From the NCBI RefSeq assembly GCF_000003815.2, contig NC_049986.1, forward strand, positions 22,130,030-22,194,029: a stretch of DNA of 64,000 bases, written 5' to 3'. Position 1 is the stretch's first letter. Each line of letters begins with the position of its first letter. The notes under the pieces are model-generated. The model saw only the letters and a list, made by a program, of their open reading frames with translations. It did no database searches and had not been told where the DNA came from. The stretch comes from Branchiostoma floridae (Eukaryota; Chordata; Leptocardii; Amphioxiformes; Branchiostomatidae). Position numbers and translations under genes: made by a program. This document shows positions 55,201-64,000 of this stretch, in pieces.

Positions 55201-57372
55201 GACCTAAGGTCTCCCCCCTATGTTCAGGTGTTGTCTGGCACCTACCCACTGCCCCAGCTGCAGGAGCCGTACACGTCGGTGGGATACCTGGCGGCCAGGG
55301 TGCCCGTGGTACGCCTGCTGAACCTGCGTCACCCTGACAACGACCCCACCCAGCCACAGGGGGCCAGACAGGAGCAGTGGTGTGCCTGGGACATCTGTGA
55401 TGGTGGGGAGTTATAATGAAATCTTAATTGACACAACAAAAGTACAGCGACTTTCGTAAGGTCCATAACAACTAACAGGCTTATATGGATATCTATAGGT
55501 ATGAATAGATCAACATGTTGGGTCTAGCATGTCATTTTATATACAATTTAATGTTTGTTTTAACCTTAATTTGTTCATGAGAAGCTCAAATCGGCCACTT
55601 TTCATTGAGGTCATCAGGGAGGTAAGGGTCAGATAGAATATAACAGAGATACAGATTACATCAAGTCTAAATAAAACTGTCAACATATATCACTACATGT
55701 ACATGGTACAAACATTGGTAGAGCAAATGCTCATGATCAGTGCTCATAGTCCATGTCTGTATGTTTAGGTCATTTCTTTTACTTCAAGACTCTCTTAAAG
55801 CAGAGAAGTAAAAAGAAATGACCAAAACAAACTCACCCAGCTGCAGGGCGCCAGGCAGGAGCAGTGGTGTGCCTAGGACATCTGTGATGGTGGGGAGTTA
55901 TACACAACTGTAGTGTCTTCTACCAGAATCATGTTTTAAGCATGACAGATAATATCATCCTAGTCTTTAGAAATGCTGCCTTTGGACCAGGAGATTGTGA
56001 GTTCCAATCCTGGTTTGAGTACCGATACCACTCTCTTAACTTGCTTTGCTTGCTACTGTAAGGGGTTGCAGGTATTAGGATAGGACAATATGCTGTGGTC
56101 CACTACACTTTGTGCTTGATGAAGAGAGCTAGCCTGTCTGTCATTCACCTACTCAATGAAACTTTTGCATATACAAAATGTATTGTATATACTGTACATC
56201 CATCCGTCTTCCATGTAACAAGCAACAGGAAATATTTCTGCAACTGAATGGAGACATTTTTCTTTCCTTTTTTTTCACTTTCAAGAAGATTGATCTAATT
56301 TTGATTACATTTTTCTTGGATTGTTTTCCCTTTTCTTGCAGCCTGGGCAGAGAAGCGAGGGTTCCATACAGCGAAGACGGCGCGTACAGACGTGTACCGG
56401 GCAGCGAACAGCATCCTGCGCATGGCTCTGGAGGGCCGCATCTGTATGTGCATGAGACCTCCTGGGTACACCAGAAACCAAAGTAAGGCTCATATTGGTA
56501 CTCTCTTAAGGGTATTAAGAGAAAAATACAGTATGCTGACAGCAGTCTACCCCTGTGTCAGGGATCCCAGCAGTAGTATAATGCTACTACAAGCCTCTAA
56601 GTGGCAAGTGTGCAGATTTTTGCACATTGGCGCACCAAATTTGTGTGTTTTTTGGCCCAATTTTGACAGATTGGCCCAAAGACTCAGTGGGCTTCACTGA
56701 GCACTATCAAGGAAAGTGGTGTATAATGCCTCTCCTTAGGGCGCAACATCGAGGCGAGTATCGAACCTCATTTCAAAGCTCAAACTGTTGTGGCAATGGT
56801 ATTAGAAATTACAAAATGTCTTTCTTTCCCTCTGATATTGTACTGATTGTTGATGGTAGCAAGTCATTATAAAATGTTAAACGGTATTTATGAAACATAT
56901 ATGTAATTGGCAAAGTATGGCAATATCAAGCAATATTAAAAAGACAAGCTTGACTGTGTGCTGCATTATGTTTGTTCTTGTGTGTATTTACATTGTACAA
57001 TATAAATGTACAGTGAACTGCAGTAACTGTGAGTCTTTTTTAATATCGATACGTATACATTACTTTACCGCTAGTCACATACTTCATCATAAACCAACAT
57101 AACTTAGATATGAGCAATCTAATGATTGACTGACATGTTGTGCTGCAGGAGACTGGGAGGCCCACCCTGAGACGAGCGAGATCTCCGCACTGCAGGACAG
57201 GTGCAGGGGAGGAGTGGTGGAGGAGGGATCCAGCTCCGACTTCTCCAGCTCTGAGGAGGAGGATGGAGAGAAGGAACCAACCAGGAGCAGGAGGGAGGAA
57301 GAGCAGGAGGAGGAGAGGGAGGAGACGGTTGCTACGAGCAACCCATTTGATCTGCTAGCTGATGATGACTGA
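49251..57372 (+). CDS. GNL1: guanine nucleotide-binding protein-like 1 (permuted GTPase), complete
   Basis: GTPase of the circularly permuted YlqF/YawG class (HSR1/GNL1). Fourteen exons join in phase to 596 codons (human about 607): 49251-49322, 49996-50156, 50623-50713, 50926-50971, 51153-51304, 51621-51692, 52380-52590, 52908-53003, 53479-53649, 54183-54235, 54514-54639, 55228-55402, 56342-56482, 57149-57372. The start MPRKKPFSAKQKKKQLRDKR is nearly identical to GNL1 and rules out LSG1. Motifs occur in permuted order: G4 NKID (223-226), G1 GHPNVGKSS (358-366), G2-like SRTPGH, G3 DSPG (402-405). The acidic tail ends NPFDLLADDD. Exon 2 must start at the second AG of aacagag to stay in frame. 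Five exon borders have partial tandem copies. Intron 1 holds an interspersed repeat. Confidence 0.95.
49604..49850. repeat. interspersed repeat in GNL1 intron 1
   Basis: ACAGTCAAACCT at the start, then alternating GCGGCCACC, GCGGTCA and CAACGCAGCCACGGCCACA motifs, is a familiar dispersed-repeat pattern in invertebrate deuterostome introns. No coding potential. Class (MITE or SINE) uncertain. Confidence 0.5.
50213..50436. mobile_element. hAT-like MITE, copy 3, in GNL1 intron 2
   Basis: Reverse orientation. It ends GTTGGAGACAGCCCTA and starts CTCAAGGACCTGTCC. Reverse-complemented, its inner GGGAGCCCAT..ATTTCTG..TTTTAAGCTTA order matches the 6211 and 18014 elements. Confidence 0.6.
51385..51500 (+). 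repeat. two copies of GNL1 exon 5 donor edge
   Basis: CACTCAGCTACTTTGAAAAC-AATTTAGAGgtcagg (about 51401-51437) and the shorter TTTTGAACACAATTTACAGgtcag (about 51475-51496) repeat the end of exon 5 (donor after 51304). Both keep the donor. Confidence 0.88.
51901..52379 (+). repeat. three partial copies of GNL1 exon 7 acceptor edge
   Basis: Acceptor plus the first ~90 nt of exon 7 occur at 51908, 52076 and 52225, before the intact exon at 52380 (periods 168, 149 and 155 bp). Each copy encodes VLHFSPALYDYVTxELGKSL and onward to LVLNKI(D/N)L, then diverges. Copy 1 runs into an in-frame TAA shortly after. The G4 motif NKID is preserved in copies 1 and 2 and is NKIN in copy 3. All three copies read TCG (Ser) where the exon reads ACG (Thr). 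Confidence 0.96.
53195..53440 (+). mobile_element. tRNA-derived SINE in GNL1 intron 8
   Basis: A tRNA-like head has box B-like GGGTTCAAATTCTG (53233-53246). It is followed by ATTGGAAATTAGGCACTG, ACTTTACCCAATATTCCACC and GGTACCTGACTTCGGTTGG, the body motifs seen in related SINEs. A second box B-like GGGTTCAAACC at about 53774 may be part of another. Confidence 0.55.
54655..55100 (+). repeat. copies of GNL1 exon 11 donor edge
   Basis: CTGTGTGACTCACCTGGACT..CTTCCCTTCACTCACAGACAAGC, then AGCTACAGgtcagggg, recurs at about 54680-54740, 54796-54855, 54908-54950 (deleted) and, faintly, 55045-55100, after the real donor (54639). The G3 motif DSPG stays encoded in the first copies. Confidence 0.93.
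55436..55800. repeat. interspersed repeat inserted between exon 12 and its copy
   Basis: Shares ordered blocks with 8870-9060 and about 9837-9985 (AGTACAGCGACTTTCGTAAG, GGCCACTTTTCATTGAG, TATAACAGAGATA). Its position suggests insertion after the exon 12 edge had been duplicated. Confidence 0.6.
55838..55905 (+). repeat. displaced copy of GNL1 exon 12 donor edge
   Basis: CTGCAGGGCGCCAGGCAGGA..GTGGTGTGCCTAGGACATCT-GTGATGgtggggagtta copies the exon 12 end (55345-55414), about 490 bp away. The interspersed repeat of 55.44-55.80 kb now separates them. The Trp codon TGG has become TAG. Confidence 0.9.
55960..56160 (+). mobile_element. tRNA-derived SINE in GNL1 intron 12
   Basis: Box B-like GAGTTCCAATCC (56000-56011), then CTGTAAGGGGTTGCAGGTAT and a GGATAGGAC tail motif. 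Confidence 0.45.
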
Positions 57373-57404
57373 GACACCTGTGCCTGTTCTAAACTAGGTG
57401 ATCC

Positions 57405-57485
57405 GTCAGAAAATGGAGAAAGAGGAGCAGGAAGAGGCTGTGCCACAAGCAACCAATTTGATCTGCTGGTTGATGATGAACAGTA
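57405..57485 (+). repeat. copy of the GNL1 C-terminal coding end in the 3' UTR
   Basis: GAGAAAGAGGAGCAGGAAGA..GCAACCAATTTGATCTGCTG-TTGATGATGA repeats the last ~70 coding bases of exon 14 (ending GATGATGACTGA at 57372). It has small indels and lies 30-110 bp after the stop. It mirrors the 3'-end copies of ANAPC2. Confidence 0.85.
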
Positions 57486-58085
57486 CATGTGTGCCTGGAT
57501 AAGGATACATAGAAATGTGCAATAGGGAGGGAGAGTTTTTGATATTACAGAAGACAGTGAAATCTATAAGTCAAACCAACCACCTTCAGTCATAAAGCTG
57601 TTAAAACAGGCTTATTCAATTTACACATTAGATAGAACACTTTTGTCAAGAGGTAAACAAGCTGGTGCTATACACCAAAGGGCGTTTATACTGGCGATAA
57701 AGGTACAGAAACAAGTTGAACCATTCCTGTAACAGACTAAGTTATAACGGTTTTTCTTCAATCCCTTGAGTTGTTATTGAGAGTGACCATGTTTGACTGT
57801 ACAAAAGAAAGCAGTAAGATTACAGGAGAAAAGCTTTCAAATACTGCAGTACTTGACCCATCTACATGAATTCTTTATTTGGACTCAGTCGATATGTCTT
57901 TTCACGGACTCTTTGAACATGGAGTCATCCCTAATATATTATATACCCTCCTGAGGACTGTGTGCAGTATCCATGTTAAGGTTAAAGAACTTGATTCACC
58001 ATTATAAAGTGATGTTAAAAAACAAAAAGACCGGAAGTGATGCTGATATAAAGAAATAGAAGTATAGAGAAGCTGTAACAGTGAA

Positions 58086-58091
58086 AATAAA
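58086..58091 (+). terminator. candidate GNL1 polyadenylation signal
   Basis: AATAAA about 0.7 kb after the stop; another lies at about 59135. Choice between them cannot be made from sequence. Confidence 0.3.
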
Positions 58092-58438
58092 GCAATAGCA
58101 TTATGCAGTGTGCCTACAAAGATTGGCATTTTACCAGTTACACAAGACAGATACAGAAGCTGGTATGTTATGCAGAAAAATAGACTTTTAACTAATACAG
58201 ATATAGAAGCTTGCATGATACATGGAAGAGCAGTTATATCGGCTATATAGGGCAGATATGCCAGTTATATAGACACTGAGACAGATAGTATCCATTGCCA
58301 GGATGGGGTTGTAGGGTTGGGAGTAACACTTCAGGAGGATAGTAAGATGAAACACACCCATTCCACTAGTCAGCTAGAGCAGTCAGCGACGGCTGAGCAA
58401 TGGCTATTTGGCCTTGGCGACAGGTCGCTTAAATTTTT

Positions 58439-58509
58439 AAAAAGCAGTTACTCTAGCAACTCGATATGATTTTGGAAATCCCATCCAGTTGCTGGAGTAA
58501 CTGCTTTTT
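58439..58509. repeat. 23-bp inverted repeat
   Basis: AAAAAGCAGTTACTCTAGCA (58439 on) pairs with 58487-58509 with one mismatch. A similar GCAATTACTCAAGCAAC is at the very end of the window (63984-64000), so this is part of a dispersed element. The rest of 57.5-59.6 kb shows no gene. Confidence 0.75.
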
Positions 58510-59603
58510 GTTGTATCTCATTACCTGGATGTCTAATTTCATTGATGTTTGTTGTCTTTAAGTCATACTATTGCATCATTGACCCTACTTCATACTCCAA
58601 TCATAAAAAGCAAGAGTCACACAAATACAATTTTGGTTCTTTCATAATCACCGCCTAGTGGAATGGGGGCCTAGATAATAAGGAACATGTACATTCAAGT
58701 ATAGTAAGAAAGATACCTGCCATATGTAACTATGATATAAACAAGTATATGAAAAAGTGTAACAAGCCTGTATACAAGCATGTGTGAATTACAAAGATTT
58801 ATTCTAAAAGACATGGTACAGTAAGAAACTATTTTTAGAAATCGGCAAAGCAAGATTGCTGCTAAGGTCTCTCTACAGTCATTCCTATTTTGGTGCTTTT
58901 GACAAAAATCTATTTTAAGTTAACTTCCAACCATGATTATCGATTGATATTTACTTTTTAAAAGCAAAGATTTTGTGTACATTATGTTGAATTTGAAGAA
59001 GAAAAAGTCTAGATATGAGTTAAACTCAGCCTGAAAGTACCAAAAGAGTACAATGTATATGCATAAGATAGTAAATATGCTAAGAGCACAGTCTCAATCT
59101 TAGTCATGTACCATCACCAGTACATTTGGCATGGAATAAAGTTTACTTTACATGTAGGCTATTGTTGTCTCTTTGTCTCTACTGTTGTTCTTCTAACTGG
59201 TTTCAATCTCCCATCTCTTTAACACACATCATATCCTGAACTAGTACATAAAAATACATTAAATTTTGTACATCTAATGACATACAACACCTACATTATA
59301 TACAATACATGTCCATGGAATAGTGTTGAAAATTACAGTTGTGTCTAAAGTCTAAATGAATAGCCTGATGAAAAGTATGATCTTCTAGAGACTTTGCAAG
59401 TTGTTAAGGACTCCTGTATTAATAGTCCTTTTTTTTGCAAATCCTTGTACAGGATAAGAATGAATGCCTCATTTGTAAGCATTTTCAGTTGGTGACAGCC
59501 TGGCCTTATCAGAATTCACAGTTTCTGACCATACATATCTAAAAAAAGAGGGTGCCGTCTGAAGTTGAACTTGAAGCTTGTAGGTATAAACTGGACCGTT
59601 CCA

Positions 59604-62222
59604 CTAGTCAGCAAAGGGGTTGGCATGGATGGTGATGTCGGATACTCTGACGTCAGACAGTGGTCTGTACGTTCTCTCCTCCACCGGCAGTTTCTCCAAC
59701 TCATCCAGGGTGTCCAGGCCGTCAATTACTCTGGGGAAAGGAAGCAGGGATATCTTAGACTACATCACATTAAGACAGTTGAATATAGGCTGGGTGCTGC
59801 AAGACAAAAAACAAGGAAAAATCAGCTCAATACACATATTCCTTTTCAGTATACTTACTAGTATTTGCCCTCAGATAAACTATAAGGTACCATCACTTTA
59901 GTTACCATTGAGTCTCACTGATGGCTTGGTAATATTTTTAGCAAATAGTATTCAGATGGATCTATTCAGATTAATATACTATGAAACTTGAAAGTAAATC
60001 TGTGAGATAAAGATCACATTGACACTGGACACACTTTGCCATAAACAAGGCATTATTTTTCTTCTAGGTAACCAAAAGAAGAAGACATTCTAAGTTTGAC
60101 AGTTCAACATATGAAATAGATAGATTACTAGTATTGTGCACCAAACTAAGATGCAACATGCTTGGGAGGATCGCCACTTATTGCTAAGTTCATCTTGAAA
60201 TGTAATAATTTCATACTTTCCGAAGATGGTGTATTTCATGTCGAGATGTGGCTGTTTGGCGTACGTAATGAAGAACTGAGAAGCGTTGGTGTTGGGCCCG
60301 CTGTTCGCCATGGAAACCACCCCACGGACGTTGTGCTGGTGGGAGAAAAACAAACAAAATCAGATTCAGCCTGACCAGAACTGGAACTGATGCAAACTAC
60401 ATGTATGTTGTTTTCACACTTAGCAAATATGATGGACACTAAGATCAATATTTTGTATTGTCTCCATCAAGATCAATACCGTAAATGCAGAAACTTTCGC
60501 GGTCGATTAATGTCTGCGGTTTTCGCGGTGGCCGCTTCACCGAGAATTAATAACCACCGCAAACATTTTTCTATGGCAGTAATGGATGGTGCTACCGCGA
60601 ACTTAAAACCACCGCAAAAAGTCCTCTTTCCTGCTACTGCGAAATCAAATCCCCGCGAACTTAAATGCATTTACAGTATTTTGTATTGTCAGATGTCTGT
60701 TTATATTTGCTTTGGCAGAAGAAAAGATATAACAACACATACAGGTACACGTGTAAGGAATGGTTCCAATGGGAGGAAACTCCTATCTAACTAAGATACT
60801 AGATCTACTAGTACTCTACTTAAGATAATTATTCTCTTTCAAATCACACAATATTTGAAACATCAGTAATATGTGGCAATGTACTAGTAGCACTTTCAAC
60901 AGGGACATGGTACAACTGGACTGGAGGTTCCAAATGAGCTATCATATGTCTGTGACGTTCCAGATGTTTGTTTCTTGTTCTGTTTTGAACATATGTAGGG
61001 GCATCTTTTCTGGATAGTTTTAAAGAACACTTGCAGATAGATGTGCAAAAGTTAGGTGTGACAGATCGTTCAGTGTAATATAACCAGCTGCTGCTGCACT
61101 GCGTGCCTGCGAAGCTGGTGTGTTACGCCGAAGGGCGGTTATACCGGCTATACAGATACAGATATGTTCTGTTTCATTACCTTTAACGTGTCGTTGATCT
61201 CATCTTCAAACTTGCCTCCGTAGATGCTGCTTCCCCCCTTCCCTGTCCCGGTGGGGTCTCCTGTCTGGACCATGAACCCTTTGATGTTTCTGGGAAGAGA
61301 AATTTCACGAACATCATATCATCAAACTCAAAGATTAACTTTGTAATGCCACAGTGGCTATACCAGCTATAAAGATACAGATACAGAAGCTGGTGTGTTA
61401 CACCAAAGGGTGGCTACCAGCTATGTTACAGATACAGAAGCTGTTCACACTGAAGGGTAGTTGGCTACACAGTCTACAGATGCAGAAGCTGGTGTGTTGC
61501 ATTAAAGGGTGGTCATACTGGCTGTACTGTGTACAGATATTCAGCACTGGGTAAAAGTGAATGTGTCCTTTAGCGTGATCTGTCCAACTCACCTGTGAAA
61601 GACGACACCTTTGTAGTAGTCACTTGCAGCAAGAGCCAAGAAATTCTGGAGAAAAATGGGAGGGAAAGTGTGCAAGCATGTTAAACATATTCCTTTCTTT
61701 ATCCTGAAGTTTCTTCCTTTGAAACATGTCTTATTGCTCAGTTATGATGCATAGATTATTTTACTTTTGTCATACCAAGGAGGTTTTAAAAATTGTTGTC
61801 GCTGTTAAAAATTACATTACAGTGTATATCAAAATGTACATGTAACGCTACCTTGATTTCACCAAGGAGCTTTTGAAAGCTCTTTGATTTCACTCACATA
61901 AAAATGTTTCAGAAAAACAAAAGAAGACAGTTTACCTCACATGATTTCGGGCTCTGCTCGCAAAACAGTTCTATCTTAATGTCGCCCACATCTGTGTGTA
62001 ATGTGACAGCCTGGAAGAGAAGATAACAAGGGTGGAGATTCTCCTAAAATCTGATGTACAAAAGAGTTCACACATAGCAGACGTTCAGTGCCCCCCTCCT
62101 CTTGGTCATTCGAACCCAAACATTCAGATTTCTTGACCCTACCAAAATTCTCTTCACATTTTCATATCTGTATCAAATAAGTACAATATTGCTTTATCCT
62201 TGAAATGTATAAAACTCACCAT
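59604..62222 (-). CDS. PPIL3: peptidyl-prolyl cis-trans isomerase-like 3 (cyclophilin), complete
   Basis: Cyclophilin-family protein associated with the spliceosome. Six exons join in phase to 161 codons, the same length as human: 62222-62220 (ATG only), 62010-61936, 61645-61593, 61289-61181, 60335-60217, 59730-59604. Landmarks: [37 protein letters not shown] (catalytic Arg/Phe/Gln region), [20 protein letters not shown] and C-terminus [10 protein letters not shown]. Where PPIA has the cyclosporin-binding Trp, this protein has [11 protein letters not shown], as does human PPIL3. The first coding exon ends exactly after ATG. Head-to-head with CAND1. Confidence 0.95.
60477..60678. mobile_element. 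Tc1/mariner-like MITE with TA duplication
   Basis: The ends CCGTAAATGCA and TGCATTTACAG are inverted, flanked by TA on both sides, enclosing about 198 bp. It is dense in alternating TTCGCGG and CCGCGAA blocks that fold back. It lies in PPIL3 intron 4. A degraded relative may be at 39.4 kb. Confidence 0.75.
61045..61540. repeat. interspersed ACAGATACAGAAGCTGGTG repeat cluster
   Basis: The block GGTGTGACAG..GTTCAGTGT-ATATAACCAxCTGCTG and the block CTGGTGTGTTA..CGAAGGGxGGTTATACC at 61045-61160 are also found at 15948-16055 and, reversed, 21470-21535. At 61357-61530 the ATACAGATACAGAAGCTGGT unit is repeated about three times in tandem. Related motifs occur at 58.14-58.25 kb. Unclassified dispersed repeat. 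Confidence 0.6.
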
Positions 62223-62662
62223 TGAGTCCCAAAACCGCAGAAAATGTCCTCAAAACGCCGCTTGTGTCAAATCTTCCCGCGACTTCCGCACTTTCTACAA
62301 GTCTCGCCTGAAGTCTCGCCAACAACTCTCGTTCCAGGTCAGCCACGAGACTTTAGAAAATAGCGATTTTAGCGATATTTTGACAGGTTTAGAACATGTA
62401 GAGGGATGTAAAATGTTCTACAATATGTTTGTGACAAAGTTTGTGAGCAAATTTTACCTATCTGTTAAGTTTTATCAGATTTTCTGGCCACATTATGCTG
62501 ACCTAGATCACGTGATCCGCTCCATGCTGACTGGGGTGGGTGCATGGAGGGGACGTGAAAACTGTGAACAACAAATTTCCAGACGTTTTCCTGTCAGAAA
62601 CAGCCCGCTTCCAGACGTAGCTGCCAGCTTTTCGGCTTTCTAGGACTCTCTAGGATCTCACC
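62223..62662. promoter_or_regulatory. divergent promoter of PPIL3 and CAND1
   Basis: 440 bp between the two start codons. Near PPIL3 there is GC-rich TCTTCCCGCGACTTCCGC (62271-62288) with E2F- and ETS-like cores (CCCGCG, TTCCG). Near CAND1 the DNA is AT-richer. No TATA box. A 147-codon ORF crossing it is probably chance. Confidence 0.45.
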
Positions 62663-63739
62663 ATGGCGAGCGTTTCCTACCATATCTCCAGCTTGCTGGA
62701 GAAAGTGAGTATAAACATCCGTGCGGACCGGTGACACAATTTTTTTTACAACACTGCAGCTGCACTGCATGCCCCAAAACCTGACCGATATTCTTTCTGT
62801 TCTATGCGAATTGAATATCAATCCCACTCAATAAATTAAGTAGTTAAGACTATATGTTTGAACTTGAATTCTCAAGCATTGGCTTCAAATTAAAAACAGC
62901 ATTTGACAGAAATGATGATACAACAGTTTTTAGTGCATGATCATGGCTGCATACAAAACATTACTGGCATGTGGGGAGGGGGGCGGCGGCTGCAACATGA
63001 TCTAATAAAACGGTAGATGTGTGTTGACTGGCTGCCAATGTCAGGGCTAGTGTTATGTATTTATGGCAGCATGTAGACATGTGTTTTTGTGCAATATTTG
63101 CACAAGTTTTCCTTTACTTCAGTCTGAAGTTACACATATAAATTATTGTTATATCTTATCTTCACACTTTGGTTTCCCATTATGTTGATTCAGAAAAAAA
63201 AAGATATTAAGACTTTAGAAAAACAATGTGTATAAGAAATTTGTATGATAAACTTGTTCACACTCTCTCTTCAGAGTATGCATGCATGAATGTCATGTCA
63301 TTGTCAGGTGGAGGCCCATAATGTTCTGGTCCCAACCATTGTCTTAATTTGCATAACAATGTCTAGGCATGTTTTGTTCATGTCTCAGTGGCCTTCAACT
63401 TTAACATATTACCCACAATTTAGGTCGCCGCACATGCCTACTCGTAATGATGAACAATCATATTTGCAAAGTTATAGATGTTGAAATTAAAATTTAAAGT
63501 CTTTTTTTGTATCTCAAGGATTTTTAATGTGCATTTGTTTCCTAATAACCTACAATAATAGTAACATGACATAATAACACGTTACAATGTGTATATTCTA
63601 ATTTTAATTTTTATTGATTGTTTGTTAAATTTTGCAGATGACATCCAGTGACAAGGATTTCCGGTTCATGGCCACCAACGACCTGATGACAGAGCTGCAG
63701 AAGGACTCCATTAAACTGGACGATGACTCTGAGAGGAAG
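62663..63739 (+). CDS. CAND1: cullin-associated NEDD8-dissociated protein 1, first two coding exons, partial
   Basis: HEAT-repeat exchange factor that binds unneddylated cullin-RING ligases. Exon 1 (62663-62704) encodes [14 protein letters not shown] and exon 2 (63638-63739) encodes [20 protein letters not shown] through DDDSERK. Together they match the first 48 residues of vertebrate CAND1 almost exactly. Donors gtgagt and gtttgt. The remaining ~1,180 residues lie beyond the right edge. The intron between is 933 bp and I see no repeat copies of these exon edges. Confidence 0.95.
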
Positions 63740-64000
63740 GTTTGTTTGTTAATTTGTTTATTTGTTATAAGGTCCAAGTTAATGAATCAAGCTAGCAGTG
63801 AAAGTAAGGCAGGGGTGCTTCAATTGTAGCATGATTAAAACTTGCTTATAGCAGCCCAACATATGGCCAGCCAGATACAGCCCTGGACAGCAGAGTCTGT
63901 GTTACACAGACTAGTTCAGCTGTGCTGCAGCAGGATTTTGGGGAGGCCAGCTTTTCGGGGCTTGTTCAGTGCTACGCCAAATAGCAATTACTCAAGCAAC

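Noticed and set aside
49251-57372. LSG1 rather than GNL1
   Set aside because: Both are permuted GTPases, but the MPRKKPFS start, RGYDPNR-like segment, RRPPW-type motif and C-terminal NPF..L ending match GNL1.
62200-62643. 147-codon plus-strand ORF between PPIL3 and CAND1
   Set aside because: It crosses the divergent promoter and is antisense to PPIL3 exon 1. It has no domain-like sequence and composition typical of non-coding DNA.
1-64000. CRISPR arrays, prokaryotic operons or phage
   Set aside because: The window is eukaryotic and intron-rich; the regular repeats are exon-edge arrays and simple repeats.

Overview
The window is chordate nuclear DNA, most probably from an amphioxus (Branchiostoma). 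The genes are intron-rich and encode proteins close to vertebrate orthologues. The intergenic DNA carries tRNA- and 5S-derived SINEs, fold-back MITEs and a LINE fragment. One gene, a MetX-type acyltransferase, is not known from vertebrates. The species is an inference; the gene identities come from reading spliced exons.

Layout, left to right. 1-8.3 kb: the 5' part of a minus-strand NCS-1/frequenin-like calcium sensor (exon 1 at 8.1 kb, a 25-nt exon 2 at 3.1 kb), with a large intron holding hairpins and MITEs. 8.3-14.1 kb: repeat-rich DNA with an unidentified small spliced minus-strand locus whose upstream DNA has five CCAAT boxes and an E2F-like site. 14.5-15.0 kb: a CA microsatellite and a 5S rRNA-derived SINE. 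15.1-27.6 kb: complete ANAPC2 (+, 16 exons, 803 codons). 29.4-37.5 kb: a MetX-like alpha/beta-hydrolase acyltransferase with a predicted mitochondrial presequence (-, 11 exons, 477 codons), with a possible nested single-exon ORF in intron 1. 37.5-41.2 kb: intergenic. 41.3-49.1 kb: ACTR5/ARP5 (-, 15 exons, 661 codons), sharing a 128-bp divergent promoter with GNL1 (+, 49.25-57.4 kb, 14 exons, 596 codons). 59.6-62.2 kb: PPIL3 (-, 6 exons, 161 codons), divergent from the first two coding exons of CAND1 (+, 62.7 kb to beyond the edge).

The most striking signal is not a gene. At least 18 exon borders in ANAPC2, the MetX-like gene, ACTR5 and GNL1 are followed or preceded by one to four partial tandem copies of the exon edge, including its splice site, lying on the intron or 3'-flank side. 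Only the copy joined to the rest of the exon is complete. In the three ANAPC2 arrays I compared by hand, 38 of 43 base differences between copies and exon are synonymous. This suggests the copies are repeatedly exchanged with, or sampled from, the functional exon. From memory, intronic minisatellites that copy exon-intron borders were described at the amphioxus Adh locus under the name 'mirage'. If so, this window shows the same process across four neighbouring housekeeping genes.

Functionally the genes are general cell machinery: ubiquitin-ligase core and cullin regulation (ANAPC2, CAND1), INO80 chromatin remodelling (ACTR5), a permuted GTPase (GNL1), a spliceosomal cyclophilin (PPIL3), calcium sensing (NCS-like) and amino-acid acyl transfer (MetX-like). 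I see no operon-like relation beyond the two divergent promoters.
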